A stretch of DNA of 24,183 nt. Source: STD1-80 sp043802745 (GTDB lineage: Bacteria > Patescibacteriota > Minisyncoccia > Minisyncoccales > CG1-02-41-26). Positions 1 through 7,804 of the stretch are shown here, in pieces. The position numbers and the translations under genes were made by a program. A model generated the notes under the pieces. The model had not been told where the DNA came from, did not search any database, and saw only the letters and a list, made by a program, of their open reading frames with translations. Every line of letters starts with the position of its first letter. The stretch's first letter is position 1. The stretch spans positions 1-24,183 of the forward strand of contig JAZDKU010000024.1 in the NCBI GenBank assembly GCA_043802745.1, written 5' to 3'.

Positions 1-2
1 AC

Positions 3-173
3 TTGATTTTCTACAATACTTTAAGGGTTCATCACGCTTTCCAAAACAAACTTTCTCCGATACAATTCATTATGAATTGGCAACAGTCGCAAACAATATT
101 TAAAATGTCCGAAGAGTCCAAAATTGGGTTGCATTATACACTTGTTTGTTTTTATTTATGCTATCATAAATAA
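3..173 (+). CDS. C-terminal fragment of a DDE integrase-type transposase (5' part outside window)
   Basis: The frame is open from the first bases to a TAA at 171-173 and encodes about 56 residues. It begins with F-Y-N-T-L-R-V-H-H-A-F, continues with L-S-P-I-Q-F, and so matches the C-terminal signature of IS481/IS3-type integrase-core transposases (Y-N-T-x-R-x-H-x-A-L ... T/S-P-x-E/Q-Y/F). In that family the protein cuts and joins insertion-sequence ends. The DDE residues would lie upstream of the window, so I cannot say whether the gene is intact. The stop lies 6 nt before the pilM start, so an insertion sequence or its relic abuts the pilus operon directly. No terminal inverted repeat is evident between the two genes. 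The family call is good; the exact IS family is uncertain. Confidence 0.6.
   Translation: MIFYNTLRVHHAFQNKLSPIQFIMNWQQSQTIFKMSEESKIGLHYTLVCFYLCYHK
142..170 (+). promoter_or_regulatory. Possible pilM operon promoter
   Basis: A TTGTTT at 142-147 is followed after 15 to 17 nt by TATCAT (163-168) or CATAAA (165-170). Transcription would begin within a few bases of the pilM ATG at 180, giving an almost leaderless message. No Shine-Dalgarno sequence precedes that ATG, which fits. The elements are AT-rich and overlap the tail of the transposase frame, so this is tentative. Confidence 0.35.
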
Positions 174-179
174 ATATCT

Positions 180-1235
180 ATGTCGTTATTTACTAAAAAT
201 TATTTAGGGATTGATATTGGATCTTCAAGCATAAAGATTGCCGAGGTTTCAATGGCTGGTAAAAAAAAGAAATTAGAAAATTATATTGAATTTAAAATGC
301 CATCATCCCAAGCATCTCTTAAGGCTTTTCATGGAGAAAATTTAACGCTTTTAAGCAGCGAGGTTTCAGAGATATTGCAAGCTTTGTTAAAAAAAGCAAA
401 AATAAAAGAAAAGAAAATAGTTTTATCTTTACCTGATTTTTCTACTTTTTTTACTACTGTTACCTTACCCCCAATGACCGAAGAAGAGGTGCCTCAAGCC
501 GTAGAATTTGAAGCTCGCCATTACATCCCCCTGCCCTTGGGCGAAGTAACTTTTGATTGGCAGGTTACCAATAAAGAAGAAACAGTAGCTGGCCTAAGAA
601 GAAAAGTGCTTTTGGTGGCTATTCCTAATGTTGTTTTGCAAAATTATCAAAAAATGGCTTCTCTGTGCGGCCTTAATATTGTGGGCATGGAAGCAGAGGT
701 TTTTAGTTTTGTTAGGTCTGCTTGGCCTGGGGGGAAGTATGAATTTTTGCCCGTTTGCATGATTGATTTTGGCTGGGAAAGCACCACTATAAGCATTGTA
801 GAGAAAAGAAAATTGTCAGCTAGCTTTAGTTTTGATGTTTCCAGTATTGAGCTAACAAAAGACTTAGCAGATGCCTTAAAAATTCCCCTAGAAGAGGCAG
901 AGAAAATAAAAATAAATTATGGGATTGACCCGCAAAAACCAGAGGTAGCCAAGATATTTTTAGATAAAATTAATTTGCTTACCATGGAAATTGAAAAAAT
1001 TTGCGAGGATTATTTCCAAACAACTGCCAAAAGAATTGATTGTTTGGTTTTATCTGGGGGCACGGCTAATCTTTTTGGTTTAAAAGAATACTTATCGTCT
1101 CGCATTAAAAAAGATGTTGTTTTGGCCGAACCTTTTTTGAATGTTAATTATCCCCTAGCCTTAAGCAAGCGATTAAAGCAAATTGGCCCTTCTTTTGCTA
1201 TTGCCTTGGGGGCAGCTTTAATGCCTAGCGAATAA
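180..1235 (+). CDS. pilM: Type IV pilus assembly protein PilM
   Basis: 351 residues, typical of PilM, a cytoplasmic actin-like ATP-binding protein that docks PilN at the inner face of the membrane. The N-terminus has the phosphate-1 style segment G-I-D-I-G-S-S-S-I-K near residues 10-19. A second nucleotide-binding segment, M-I-D-F-G-W-E-S-T-T, lies near residue 197, and the adenosine-type loop L-S-G-G-T-A-N-L lies near residue 291. It is the first gene of the compact pilus operon, with pilN starting 4 nt after its stop. The ATG at 180 is chosen because the actin-fold motif begins almost at once and no upstream in-frame start is better placed. There is no clear ribosome-binding site. Confidence 0.93.
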   Translation: MSLFTKNYLGIDIGSSSIKIAEVSMAGKKKKLENYIEFKMPSSQASLKAFHGENLTLLSSEVSEILQALLKKAKIKEKKIVLSLPDFSTFFTTVTLPPMTEEEVPQAVEFEARHYIPLPLGEVTFDWQVTNKEETVAGLRRKVLLVAIPNVVLQNYQKMASLCGLNIVGMEAEVFSFVRSAWPGGKYEFLPVCMIDFGWESTTISIVEKRKLSASFSFDVSSIELTKDLADALKIPLEEAEKIKINYGIDPQKPEVAKIFLDKINLLTMEIEKICEDYFQTTAKRIDCLVLSGGTANLFGLKEYLSSRIKKDVVLAEPFLNVNYPLALSKRLKQIGPSFAIALGAALMPSE

Positions 1236-1239
1236 TATT

Positions 1240-1770
1240 ATGTCAACAAAGCCAGACTTATTTAATATAATTCCGAAAACAAAAAGAGTTATTCCCAAAT
1301 GGGTGAGTGTTGTTATTGGGATTAGCTTGGCCTTAGCCTTGGTGGTGGTTAGCTTGGCTGTTTTTTACTACTACCAAGCATTAACTTGGGAGGCTAAGGC
1401 AAAAGCAAAGGAAAGTGAGTATTTAGCGTTAAATACAGAAGAAAATCAGGCAACAGAAAAGAGGGTGTGGGAGATTTCTAAAAAATTGGAAAGGTTTTCT
1501 CTGACATTTTCCTCTCGAAGGTCTCCAGATAATTTTTTTGATGTTATCAGAAGTTTTTGCCATCCTAAGGTTAGTTTTTCCAGCATATCTTTTTCTGTTG
1601 AGACTGGTGTTGTTCTTTTATTTGGGCAAACAGACACTTATAAAAGCTTAAGCGAACAAGTTCTTATCTTAAAAGATTTTAAAAATATAGGCAATTTATC
1701 GGTTTCAAATGTTTCTTTAAATAAAGAGGGTAGCGTTTCTTTTAATATTAGCTTTACATTAGAACAATGA
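1240..1770 (+). CDS. pilN: Type IV pilus alignment protein PilN-like
   Basis: 176 residues. A short cytoplasmic N-terminus contains an L-F-N-I-I-P-K segment, which resembles the conserved PilN tail that binds PilM. One strong transmembrane helix follows (about residues 21-44), then a coiled-coil-like stretch rich in Lys, Glu and Ala (about 50-85) and a small ferredoxin-like C-terminal region. This is the PilN architecture. PilN and PilO pair through coiled coils and connect PilM to the periplasmic or extracytoplasmic side. The stop overlaps the pilO start in an ATGA (1767-1770), which implies translational coupling. Sequence identity in this family is low, so the call rests on topology and gene order. 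Confidence 0.82.
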   Translation: MSTKPDLFNIIPKTKRVIPKWVSVVIGISLALALVVVSLAVFYYYQALTWEAKAKAKESEYLALNTEENQATEKRVWEISKKLERFSLTFSSRRSPDNFFDVIRSFCHPKVSFSSISFSVETGVVLLFGQTDTYKSLSEQVLILKDFKNIGNLSVSNVSLNKEGSVSFNISFTLEQ

Positions 1771-2306
1771 AGAGAATTTTTATTATTCCAATTTTAACAT
1801 TTGCTTCTTTTATGATTTTTCTTTATCTTGTTTTGCCCCAAAGAGAGATTCAAAGCAAAGCAAAAGAAAACTTTTTAAAAAGAGAGCAAGATGTCAAAGC
1901 GCGCCAGGAGTACTTTGAGGGCTTGAAAAAGACGCTTTTGGAGATTGCTACTTATCAAGAAACATTAGACAGGATAGAGTTATCTATGCCAGGAGAAGTT
2001 TCTTTATCTGACTTGCTTGGTTTTTTTAACAAAAAAGCTGACGCTAATGGCTTAACATTAAAATCAGTAGCGCCTTTTCAAACAACTATCCCCGAGGGAG
2101 GCTTAGAAAATAAAGAGGAAATTCTTTTTCAATCTTTTTCCTTAGCGCTAAGCGGAAGCGTTTCGTCTTTTGAGAGCTTTCTAAAAGATATAAGGTCGTC
2201 CTTAAGATTGGTTGACGTTGAAAGTTTTTCTTTACAGCAAAAAGAGGCAGAGGACTCGCCAGGTTCGTCGTCGGAAATAACTGTTCAAGTAAAAGTTTAC
2301 TACTAG
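1767..2306 (+). CDS. pilO: Type IV pilus alignment protein PilO-like
   Basis: 179 residues with an N-terminal transmembrane helix (about residues 4-23). A charged helical segment follows (about 28-75) and contains an L-P-Q-R-E motif, then a compact domain ends in the V-D-V-E-S-F-S-L strand near residue 149. This is the pattern of PilO (GspM-like), the partner of PilN in the inner-membrane alignment complex. The domain pattern, the 4-nt overlap with pilN and the next gene starting 1 nt after its stop all support a place in the pilMNO block. The M-P-G-E-V-S-L-S-D-L stretch near residue 73 resembles the hinge between coil and domain in PilO proteins. Confidence 0.82.
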   Translation: MKRIFIIPILTFASFMIFLYLVLPQREIQSKAKENFLKREQDVKARQEYFEGLKKTLLEIATYQETLDRIELSMPGEVSLSDLLGFFNKKADANGLTLKSVAPFQTTIPEGGLENKEEILFQSFSLALSGSVSSFESFLKDIRSSLRLVDVESFSLQQKEAEDSPGSSSEITVQVKVYY

Positions 2307-2307
2307 T

Positions 2308-3255
2308 ATGGAAGAAAAAAAGTTCAGTTTTAGACAATTTATTTATTTATCAGGAGGATTGTTTTTAATAGTTATTTTTCTTTTGGTTCTTAAGCTTTTT
2401 TTCCCAAATACTGTGGTTAACACCGCCCTGGAAGATATTCCGACCAGGCAGGCTAGCCTAAACTGGGATTTATTAAGAAAGCCAATCTCTGTAATAGACC
2501 CCACCTTGAGCGCTACCCTTTCTGCCCTTCCTCAAACCACAACTTCGGGGAGTTATGTTGATTTGACAGCCAAAGTAGAAGGGATTTCTCAAGGACCGTT
2601 TACGTATCACTTCGATTGCCGGGGCGATGGAGTTTTTGAGCTTGAAACAGGAACAAGTTTTCAAAAAAATTATACAGCTCAAGACCTTTGTTTTTTTGAC
2701 AAAGAAGGTGTTTTTTTAGCTAAAGTTGTGGTTGATGGCTTCTTTGTTTTCTTTCGCGATGGCCAGGAGATAAAAGAAAAAAGAACTGCGGAAGCTCAAA
2801 CTGAAATAACGGTTCAAACAACAAATGTAGCCCCATTTTTTTCTAAGTGCGACGTTGATAGTACTGAAGGCACTACTCAAGTTAACTTTAAATTTAATTT
2901 TACCGCAGAAGCCCAAGATCCAAATGGGGATGAAATAAAATACGAATGGGATTTTGGCGATGGCAATAAGGCTGAAGGTCAAAACGTAGAGTATACTTAT
3001 AAAACAGTAGGCTATTTTGTGCCAAAAGCGAAAGTAACTGACAGCAGGGGTGGCTTTTCTTATTGCGTTGCTGATTCGCTAACTGTTTTAAAGGGACTTT
3101 CCTCTTTTGAGGTAGAGAAAAAGCCTGAAATAATAGGCAGGCAGGATCCATTTTCGCCTGTTAAGCCAGGGGAATTATTGAAGAAGCAAGCAACAACCAC
3201 AAAAACAGTAGCTACTCAAGCAACAACCACTCAAGCAACAACCACAAAAAGATGA
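2308..3255 (+). CDS. Membrane-anchored PKD-domain protein in the pilus operon, possible PilP substitute
   Basis: 315 residues. An N-terminal transmembrane helix (about residues 12-31) is followed by an extracytoplasmic region. A first Ig-like region spans about 75-170 and has paired Cys. A clear PKD domain spans about 190-265 and contains D-P-N-G-D-E-I-K-Y-E-W-D-F-G-D-G. Near residue 290, G-R-Q-D-P-F-S-P-V matches the R-x-D-P-F motif typical of the PilP lipoprotein tail. The C-terminus is a Thr/Gln-rich low-complexity tail encoded by three copies of a 14-nt repeat. Lying between pilO and pilB, it occupies the pilP/pilQ position although there is no secretin. My inference is that it replaces PilP as the extracytoplasmic part of the alignment complex. 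It overlaps pilB by an ATGA. Confidence 0.75.
   Translation: MEEKKFSFRQFIYLSGGLFLIVIFLLVLKLFFPNTVVNTALEDIPTRQASLNWDLLRKPISVIDPTLSATLSALPQTTTSGSYVDLTAKVEGISQGPFTYHFDCRGDGVFELETGTSFQKNYTAQDLCFFDKEGVFLAKVVVDGFFVFFRDGQEIKEKRTAEAQTEITVQTTNVAPFFSKCDVDSTEGTTQVNFKFNFTAEAQDPNGDEIKYEWDFGDGNKAEGQNVEYTYKTVGYFVPKAKVTDSRGGFSYCVADSLTVLKGLSSFEVEKKPEIIGRQDPFSPVKPGELLKKQATTTKTVATQATTTQATTTKR
3187..3245 (+). repeat. Three copies of a 14-nt direct repeat coding a Thr/Gln-rich tail
   Basis: CAAGCAACAACCAC occurs at 3187-3200, 3217-3230 and 3232-3245. The copies are in one reading frame and encode repeated Q-A-T-T-T units at the C-terminus of the PKD protein. Such tandem repeats can change length by slippage, which would vary the tail without disrupting the folded domains. 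Confidence 0.8.
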
Positions 3256-5009
3256 ATATTATACAGCTTTTGTTAAAGCAAAAAAAAATAAGCAAAGAAG
3301 AAGCAGAAAAACTTGCAGGAGAGGCCCAGAAGTTGGGAAGAGACCAGGAAGAGTTTTTAGTTGAAAAGAAAATTGCCTCCGAAGATGAAATTTTTGATTT
3401 AAAATCAAAAGCCTTGGGCATTCCTTTGCTAAAAGTTAATATTGATGAAATCCCTAAAGATGTTACATTGATTATTCCCAAAGAAGCGGTTGAATTTTAT
3501 AAAGTTATTCCCCTAAAGATTGACCGCCAAAGAAATACTTTGGAGGTTGGCATGGTTTATCCAGAAAATCCCCAAGCGCAAGAGGCTTTAAAATTTTTAG
3601 CCAGGCAGCAGCGTCTTTCCCTAAGCACTTTTTTGGTGACTGCATCTAGCTTTAGAAAATATTTTGATAAATTTCAAGCGCCCGAAAGAGAGGTTGAGGG
3701 GGCTTTGGAAAAATTAGAGAAAGAATTTGGCGCGGTAGGCGATAAAGAAATTCTTGAAAATAACATGACGGGTAACGAGAGTGTAGGCAACAGATTAGTA
3801 GAAGAGGCGCCAGTTATTAGAATGGTGGCGGTTATTTTGCGCCAAGCAGTCGATGGGAAAGCCTCTGATATCCACATTGAGCCAACTGTAGATAACTTAA
3901 GAATTCGCTATAGAATGGATGGAATTTTGTATTCTTCTTTATTTTTACCTATAAAAGTTCATCCAGCCATTGTGGCGAGGATTAAAATTTTAAGCCGTTT
4001 AAAAATTGATGAAAATCGTATTCCTCAAGACGGTCGATTTTCCACTAAAATAGGCAGTAAAAGAGTTGATTTTAGGGTGGCCACCTTTCCCACTACCCTA
4101 GGAGAAAAAGTAGTTATTAGGGTTTTGGACTCAAATGATAGCTTAAAAAAATTAGAAGACCTAGGGTTGATTGGCAGGAATTACGATGTTTTAATGAGAA
4201 TGATAAAAAAGCCGTACGGAATGATTTTAGTGGTTGGACCAACTGGCTCTGGTAAAACTTCAACTCTATACACTGTTTTGCGAATATTAAATAGAGACCA
4301 GGTTAATATTGTAACCCTAGAAGATCCAGTTGAGTATTTTATGAGCGGAGTTAATCAATCGCAAGTTAGGCCGGAAATTGACTATACTTTTTCTCGGGGA
4401 TTGCGACAGATTTTAAGGCAAGACCCAAATATCATTATGGTGGGGGAAATTAGAGACGAAGAAACAGCTAGCTTGGCTGTGAACGCAGCCTTAACTGGGC
4501 ATTTGGTTTTAAGCACCTTGCATGCCAATAACGCCACTGGAGCCATACCTCGCCTTTTTGATATGGGAATAAAACCATTTTTGCTTTCCCCAACTTTATC
4601 GGTGGTTTTAAGCCAAAGGCTGTTAAGGCTTTTATGCCAAGATTGCAAAGCGAAAGTTGTTTTAGACGTTAAAACAAAAACATTTTTGCAAGAAAAATTA
4701 AAGAATATTCCCCAAGAGGTAAAAAACAATTTAAAAATAAGCGTTGACAGCTCTATTTTTGAGCCAAAGGGATGCGTAAAATGTGGCGACACCGGGTATG
4801 CGGGCCGCATAGGAATTTTTGAAGTTTTAGAAATGACTGCCCAGTTAAGTGAAATTATTGTTCAAGATCCTACCGAAAAGTTGATTATGCAAGAAGCTAG
4901 GCGCCAAGGCATGCTCACGATGGAGGAAGACGGTATTTTAAAAGTTTTGCAAGGCATTACATCTCTCCAAGAAGTTATGAGGGTGGCTGAGGAAAATAAA
5001 TATTTATGA
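3252..5009 (+). CDS. pilB: Type IV pilus extension ATPase PilB (GspE/PulE family)
   Basis: 585 residues, the hexameric ATPase that drives pilus extension. The N-terminal third carries a GspE-N/MshEN-like domain. The C-terminal ATPase has Walker A G-P-T-G-S-G-K-T at residues 329-336, an Asp box L-E-D-P-V-E-Y at 356-362, a Walker B/His box region around D-P-N-I-I-M-V-G-E-I-R-D-E-E, and A-L-T-G-H-L-V-L-S-T-L-H. A zinc-binding pair, C462-x2-C465 and C508-x2-C511, is the hallmark that separates PilB/GspE from PilT. It is fused by 4-nt overlaps to the genes before and after it. All key catalytic residues appear intact. Confidence 0.96.
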   Translation: MNIIQLLLKQKKISKEEAEKLAGEAQKLGRDQEEFLVEKKIASEDEIFDLKSKALGIPLLKVNIDEIPKDVTLIIPKEAVEFYKVIPLKIDRQRNTLEVGMVYPENPQAQEALKFLARQQRLSLSTFLVTASSFRKYFDKFQAPEREVEGALEKLEKEFGAVGDKEILENNMTGNESVGNRLVEEAPVIRMVAVILRQAVDGKASDIHIEPTVDNLRIRYRMDGILYSSLFLPIKVHPAIVARIKILSRLKIDENRIPQDGRFSTKIGSKRVDFRVATFPTTLGEKVVIRVLDSNDSLKKLEDLGLIGRNYDVLMRMIKKPYGMILVVGPTGSGKTSTLYTVLRILNRDQVNIVTLEDPVEYFMSGVNQSQVRPEIDYTFSRGLRQILRQDPNIIMVGEIRDEETASLAVNAALTGHLVLSTLHANNATGAIPRLFDMGIKPFLLSPTLSVVLSQRLLRLLCQDCKAKVVLDVKTKTFLQEKLKNIPQEVKNNLKISVDSSIFEPKGCVKCGDTGYAGRIGIFEVLEMTAQLSEIIVQDPTEKLIMQEARRQGMLTMEEDGILKVLQGITSLQEVMRVAEENKYL

Positions 5010-5377
5010 CAAAATCAATTTTTTTAGTCGAAGACGACCCATTCTTAATTGATATTTATAGCAAAAAATTTCAAAAAAGTGGGTTTGATATTAAAGCGGC
5101 TGACAGTGCTTCTAAGTTGTTTCAGCTTTTAGAAGAAAAAATCCCAGAAGTTATTTTGTTGGATATTGTTTTGCCACAAATGGATGGTTGGTCAATTTTA
5201 AAAAAAATCAGAGAAAATAAGGCCTGGGATACTTGCCAAATTATAATTTTTAGCAACCTTAGCCAAAAAGAAGAGGTGGAAAAGGGTTTGGCTTTGGGAG
5301 CAAACAAGTATTTAATAAAATCCCAGCATACCCCATTAGAAATTGTTCAAGAAGTTGAAAAGATTCTAAAAGATTAA
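5006..5377 (+). CDS. CheY-like single-domain response regulator in the pilus operon
   Basis: 123 residues, a stand-alone receiver domain with no output domain. The acidic pocket is E9-D10-D11, the phosphoacceptor is D53 in L-L-D-I-V-L-P, the switch Ser lies in I-I-I-F-S-N, and the conserved Lys is K105 in Y-L-I-K. All receiver hallmarks are present. The start overlaps the pilB stop in ATGA, and the pilT start follows 5 nt after its stop, so it is co-translated with the two motor ATPases. No histidine kinase is encoded in the window. I infer that it regulates pilus motor activity; the direct partner is unknown. Confidence 0.93.
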   Translation: MTKSIFLVEDDPFLIDIYSKKFQKSGFDIKAADSASKLFQLLEEKIPEVILLDIVLPQMDGWSILKKIRENKAWDTCQIIIFSNLSQKEEVEKGLALGANKYLIKSQHTPLEIVQEVEKILKD

Positions 5378-5382
5378 TATTC

Positions 5383-6456
5383 ATGCCAGATTATCAAAAA
5401 ATTCTAAACAATATTTTAGAAACAGCTGTTAGCAATAATGCTTCGGATGTCCATATTGTAGCTGGGCACCCTTTTATTTTAAGAATTGCCGGAGAGCTAA
5501 TCAGCCAAAAATATATGCCGATTATATCTCCAGAAGATTCTCTGGGCATTGCTTTAGCTTTAATGGGCCAAGAAAGAAAGACGCGGTTTATACAAGAAAA
5601 AGAATGCGATTTTTCTTATAGTTTTTCTGACAAGGCTAGGTTTAGGGTCAATGTATTTTTTCAAATGGGCTTTGTAAGCATGGCTTTGCGTTTGATTAAT
5701 TCGCAAATACAAACTATTGAAGAGCTTAATTTACCCTTAGCAATTAGAAAGTTTGCTCAATCCAAGCATGGTTTAGTTTTAGTAACTGGCGCCTCTTCTC
5801 AAGGAAAATCAACAACTCTGGCTAGCTTAGTCAATGAAATAAACAACACCAGGCGCGAGCACATTATTACTATTGAAGACCCAATAGAGTATGTCTTCCA
5901 AGACAACCTTTCTTTAATAGAGCAAAGAGAGGTTAACCAGGACACTCTAAGTTTTGCCAATGCTCTTAGGGCTGCTTTGCGAGAAGACCCAGATGTGATT
6001 ATGGTGGGTGAAATGAGGGACCTGGAGACAATTGCTACCACGATTACGGCGGCCGAAACAGGCCACTTAGTTTTTGCTACCCTACACACAAACTCAGCGA
6101 GTCAAAGCATTCACCGGGTTATTGATGTTTTTCCTTCTGACCAGCAAGGTCAAGTAAGGGCCCAATTAGCCTCTTCTTTACTGGGAGTTATTTCTCAAAA
6201 GCTTATTCCGTCCCAAGGCAAAGGTTTTTTCCCGGCTTGTGAAGTTTTATTTGCCACAGCTGGGATTAGTAATCTTATTAGAGAAAATAAAATTCATGAA
6301 ATTCCTTCTGTTCTTGAAACGTCAGGAGCCGTGGGTATGCGCACTTTAAACAAAAGTTTACTTGATATGGTGAAAGATAAGTTAATTACCAGTGACTTAG
6401 CTTTGAGCTATTCGTTAACTCCAGATGACTTAAAGCTTCGTTTGGGAAGACTATAG
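5383..6456 (+). CDS. pilT: Type IV pilus retraction ATPase PilT
   Basis: 357 residues, typical of PilT, the hexameric ATPase that depolymerises the pilus. The N-terminal PAS-like domain begins with S-D-V-H-I. Walker A is G-A-S-S-Q-G-K-S-T at residues 136-144, a variant of the usual G-P-T-G-S-G-K-S with the P-loop Gly, Lys and Ser preserved. The Asp box I-E-D-P-I-E-Y, Walker B region D-P-D-V-I-M-V-G-E-M-R-D and the His box T-G-H-L-V-F-A-T-L-H follow. The C-terminal I-S-N-L-I-R-E-N-K corresponds to the A-I-R-N-L-I-R-E motif that is specific to PilT and required for retraction. It lacks the PilB zinc cysteines, as expected. pilC begins 1 nt after its stop. Confidence 0.95.
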   Translation: MPDYQKILNNILETAVSNNASDVHIVAGHPFILRIAGELISQKYMPIISPEDSLGIALALMGQERKTRFIQEKECDFSYSFSDKARFRVNVFFQMGFVSMALRLINSQIQTIEELNLPLAIRKFAQSKHGLVLVTGASSQGKSTTLASLVNEINNTRREHIITIEDPIEYVFQDNLSLIEQREVNQDTLSFANALRAALREDPDVIMVGEMRDLETIATTITAAETGHLVFATLHTNSASQSIHRVIDVFPSDQQGQVRAQLASSLLGVISQKLIPSQGKGFFPACEVLFATAGISNLIRENKIHEIPSVLETSGAVGMRTLNKSLLDMVKDKLITSDLALSYSLTPDDLKLRLGRL

Positions 6457-6457
6457 T

Positions 6458-7687
6458 ATGAAATTTTTTTACCAATCTCGCACAAAAGAAGGCGAGGAGA
6501 AAAAAGGCATTATTGAAGCTGATTCTAAAAAAACCGCTTTAGAAACATTAGAAAAGCACGGTTTTTACGTTACCTCGCTAAAAGAAGAAGAAAAAAGGGG
6601 GATTAAAAGAAACCTAAATATTAAGATACCCTTTTTAAGGGAAGTTCCTCAAAAAGAGATTGTGGCTTTTACTCGTCAGCTTGCGGTAATGTTGAGGTCT
6701 GCTATTCCGCCCCTGCAAGCCTTAAAAGCTCAATCAAATCAAATGAAAAATCAAAGGTTTCAAGAAATTCTTTCTAAAATGGCTCAAAGCATTGAGATGG
6801 GGAGCCCTTTGAGCCAGGCATTTGGATTATATCCGAATGTTTTTAATCAGTTTTTTGTAAGTATGATTAAGTCGGGAGAGGCAACAGGCAAGGTTGCTAG
6901 CTCTTTATCTTACTTAGCTGACCACCTAGAAGAAGAATACAACTTTAACCATAAAGTTTTTGGCGCTTTAATTTACCCTGCCTTTATTGTGTTTGCTTTA
7001 ATAGCTGCTTTTGTTTTGGCTATTTTTTTTATTATTCCTAAAATGAAAGAAGTTTTGGAAGCTTTTTCTGGTAAATTACCCTGGGCCACAAAAATGATTT
7101 TTTCTTTAGCTGACTTTGTGATGGGAGGGGGCTGGATAGTAATTGTATTTTTTCTTATAGTTATTCCGATTTTACCGCTTATTTTTAAAAAAAATAAACA
7201 AGTAAAAACGATATATGATAGAGTAATTTTAAGAGCGCCTCTTTTAGGGAAGTTTTTTGCCAAGATTTATTTGGTTAGGTTCACGGAAAATTTGTCTGTT
7301 TTAGTATCAGCAGGTCTGCCAATTAACCAGGCCTTAAGCATTGTTCAGGAGATTGTGGGCAATACTGTTTACAAAAAAATTATCAAAGATATTAGCGATA
7401 GAGTGGCCAAGGGCGAAAAAATAAGCGTGGTGGCTTTAGAGCATCCCAAGTATATTCCTCCATTTGTTACCCAGATGATAGCCACTGGAGAGGAAACAGG
7501 GAAAATGGACGAAACTTTAATGGATGCGGTGAGGTTTTATCGCCGAGAGATTGAACGTACAGCCGATAATCTAGCTACGATTATTGAGCCAATAATGATT
7601 TTAGGGGTTGGCATTGCTATTGCTATTTTTGCTATTGCTATTTTTATACCTCTTTTCAAAATTGGTATGGGTGGAATGGAGGGATAA
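6458..7687 (+). CDS. pilC: Type IV pilus inner-membrane platform protein PilC (GspF family)
   Basis: 409 residues with the duplicated GspF (T2SF) domain layout. The first cytoplasmic four-helix domain spans about residues 65-190 and includes F-T-R-Q-L-A-V-M-L-R-S-A-I-P. Transmembrane helices lie near 172-195 and 222-245, the second repeat starts at F-T-E-N-L-S-V-L-V-S-A-G-L-P near residue 272, and a final transmembrane helix spans about 373-400. G-E-x-T-G (x2) motifs mark each repeat (S-G-E-A-T-G-K and T-G-E-E-T-G-K). It is the membrane platform on which PilB and PilT act. It is the last gene of the assembly operon; the pilins that follow have their own promoters. Confidence 0.95.
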   Translation: MKFFYQSRTKEGEEKKGIIEADSKKTALETLEKHGFYVTSLKEEEKRGIKRNLNIKIPFLREVPQKEIVAFTRQLAVMLRSAIPPLQALKAQSNQMKNQRFQEILSKMAQSIEMGSPLSQAFGLYPNVFNQFFVSMIKSGEATGKVASSLSYLADHLEEEYNFNHKVFGALIYPAFIVFALIAAFVLAIFFIIPKMKEVLEAFSGKLPWATKMIFSLADFVMGGGWIVIVFFLIVIPILPLIFKKNKQVKTIYDRVILRAPLLGKFFAKIYLVRFTENLSVLVSAGLPINQALSIVQEIVGNTVYKKIIKDISDRVAKGEKISVVALEHPKYIPPFVTQMIATGEETGKMDETLMDAVRFYRREIERTADNLATIIEPIMILGVGIAIAIFAIAIFIPLFKIGMGGMEG

Positions 7688-7696
7688 ATAGCGGAG

Positions 7697-7741
7697 TTAT
7701 TCACAGGGGGTGTTTTACAAAAAATTTTTAAGCCCTATAAT
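7697..7741 (+). promoter_or_regulatory. Promoter of the first pilin gene with an upstream DnaA-box-like nonamer
   Basis: TTTACA at 7714-7719 and TATAAT at 7736-7741 are separated by 16 nt, a good sigma70-type promoter. Transcription should begin near 7748, leaving a leader of about 55 nt before the pilin ATG at 7805. The 9-mer TTATTCACA (7697-7705), followed by GGGGG, lies 8 nt upstream of the -35 box and matches the degenerate DnaA-box pattern. Whether DnaA binds is not known. Confidence 0.7.
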
Positions 7742-7804
7742 AGAATTAATATTATTAATTAATAAAAGGTCGCAAAAATTAAATTTAAAAATCAATCATT
7801 TAAT

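Noticed and set aside
63..79. Perfect 8-bp palindrome CAATTCAT-T-ATGAATTG as a pilM operator
   Set aside because: It lies within the transposase coding tail and about 80 nt upstream of the putative promoter; there is no further support.
2..103. Alternative frame near the left edge that also reads open, ending at 103
   Set aside because: The frame ending at 173 shows the transposase signature; this one shows no recognisable motif.
4382..4810. 142-aa minus-strand open frame
   Set aside because: It is antisense to the conserved ATPase core of pilB and has no plausible start signals.
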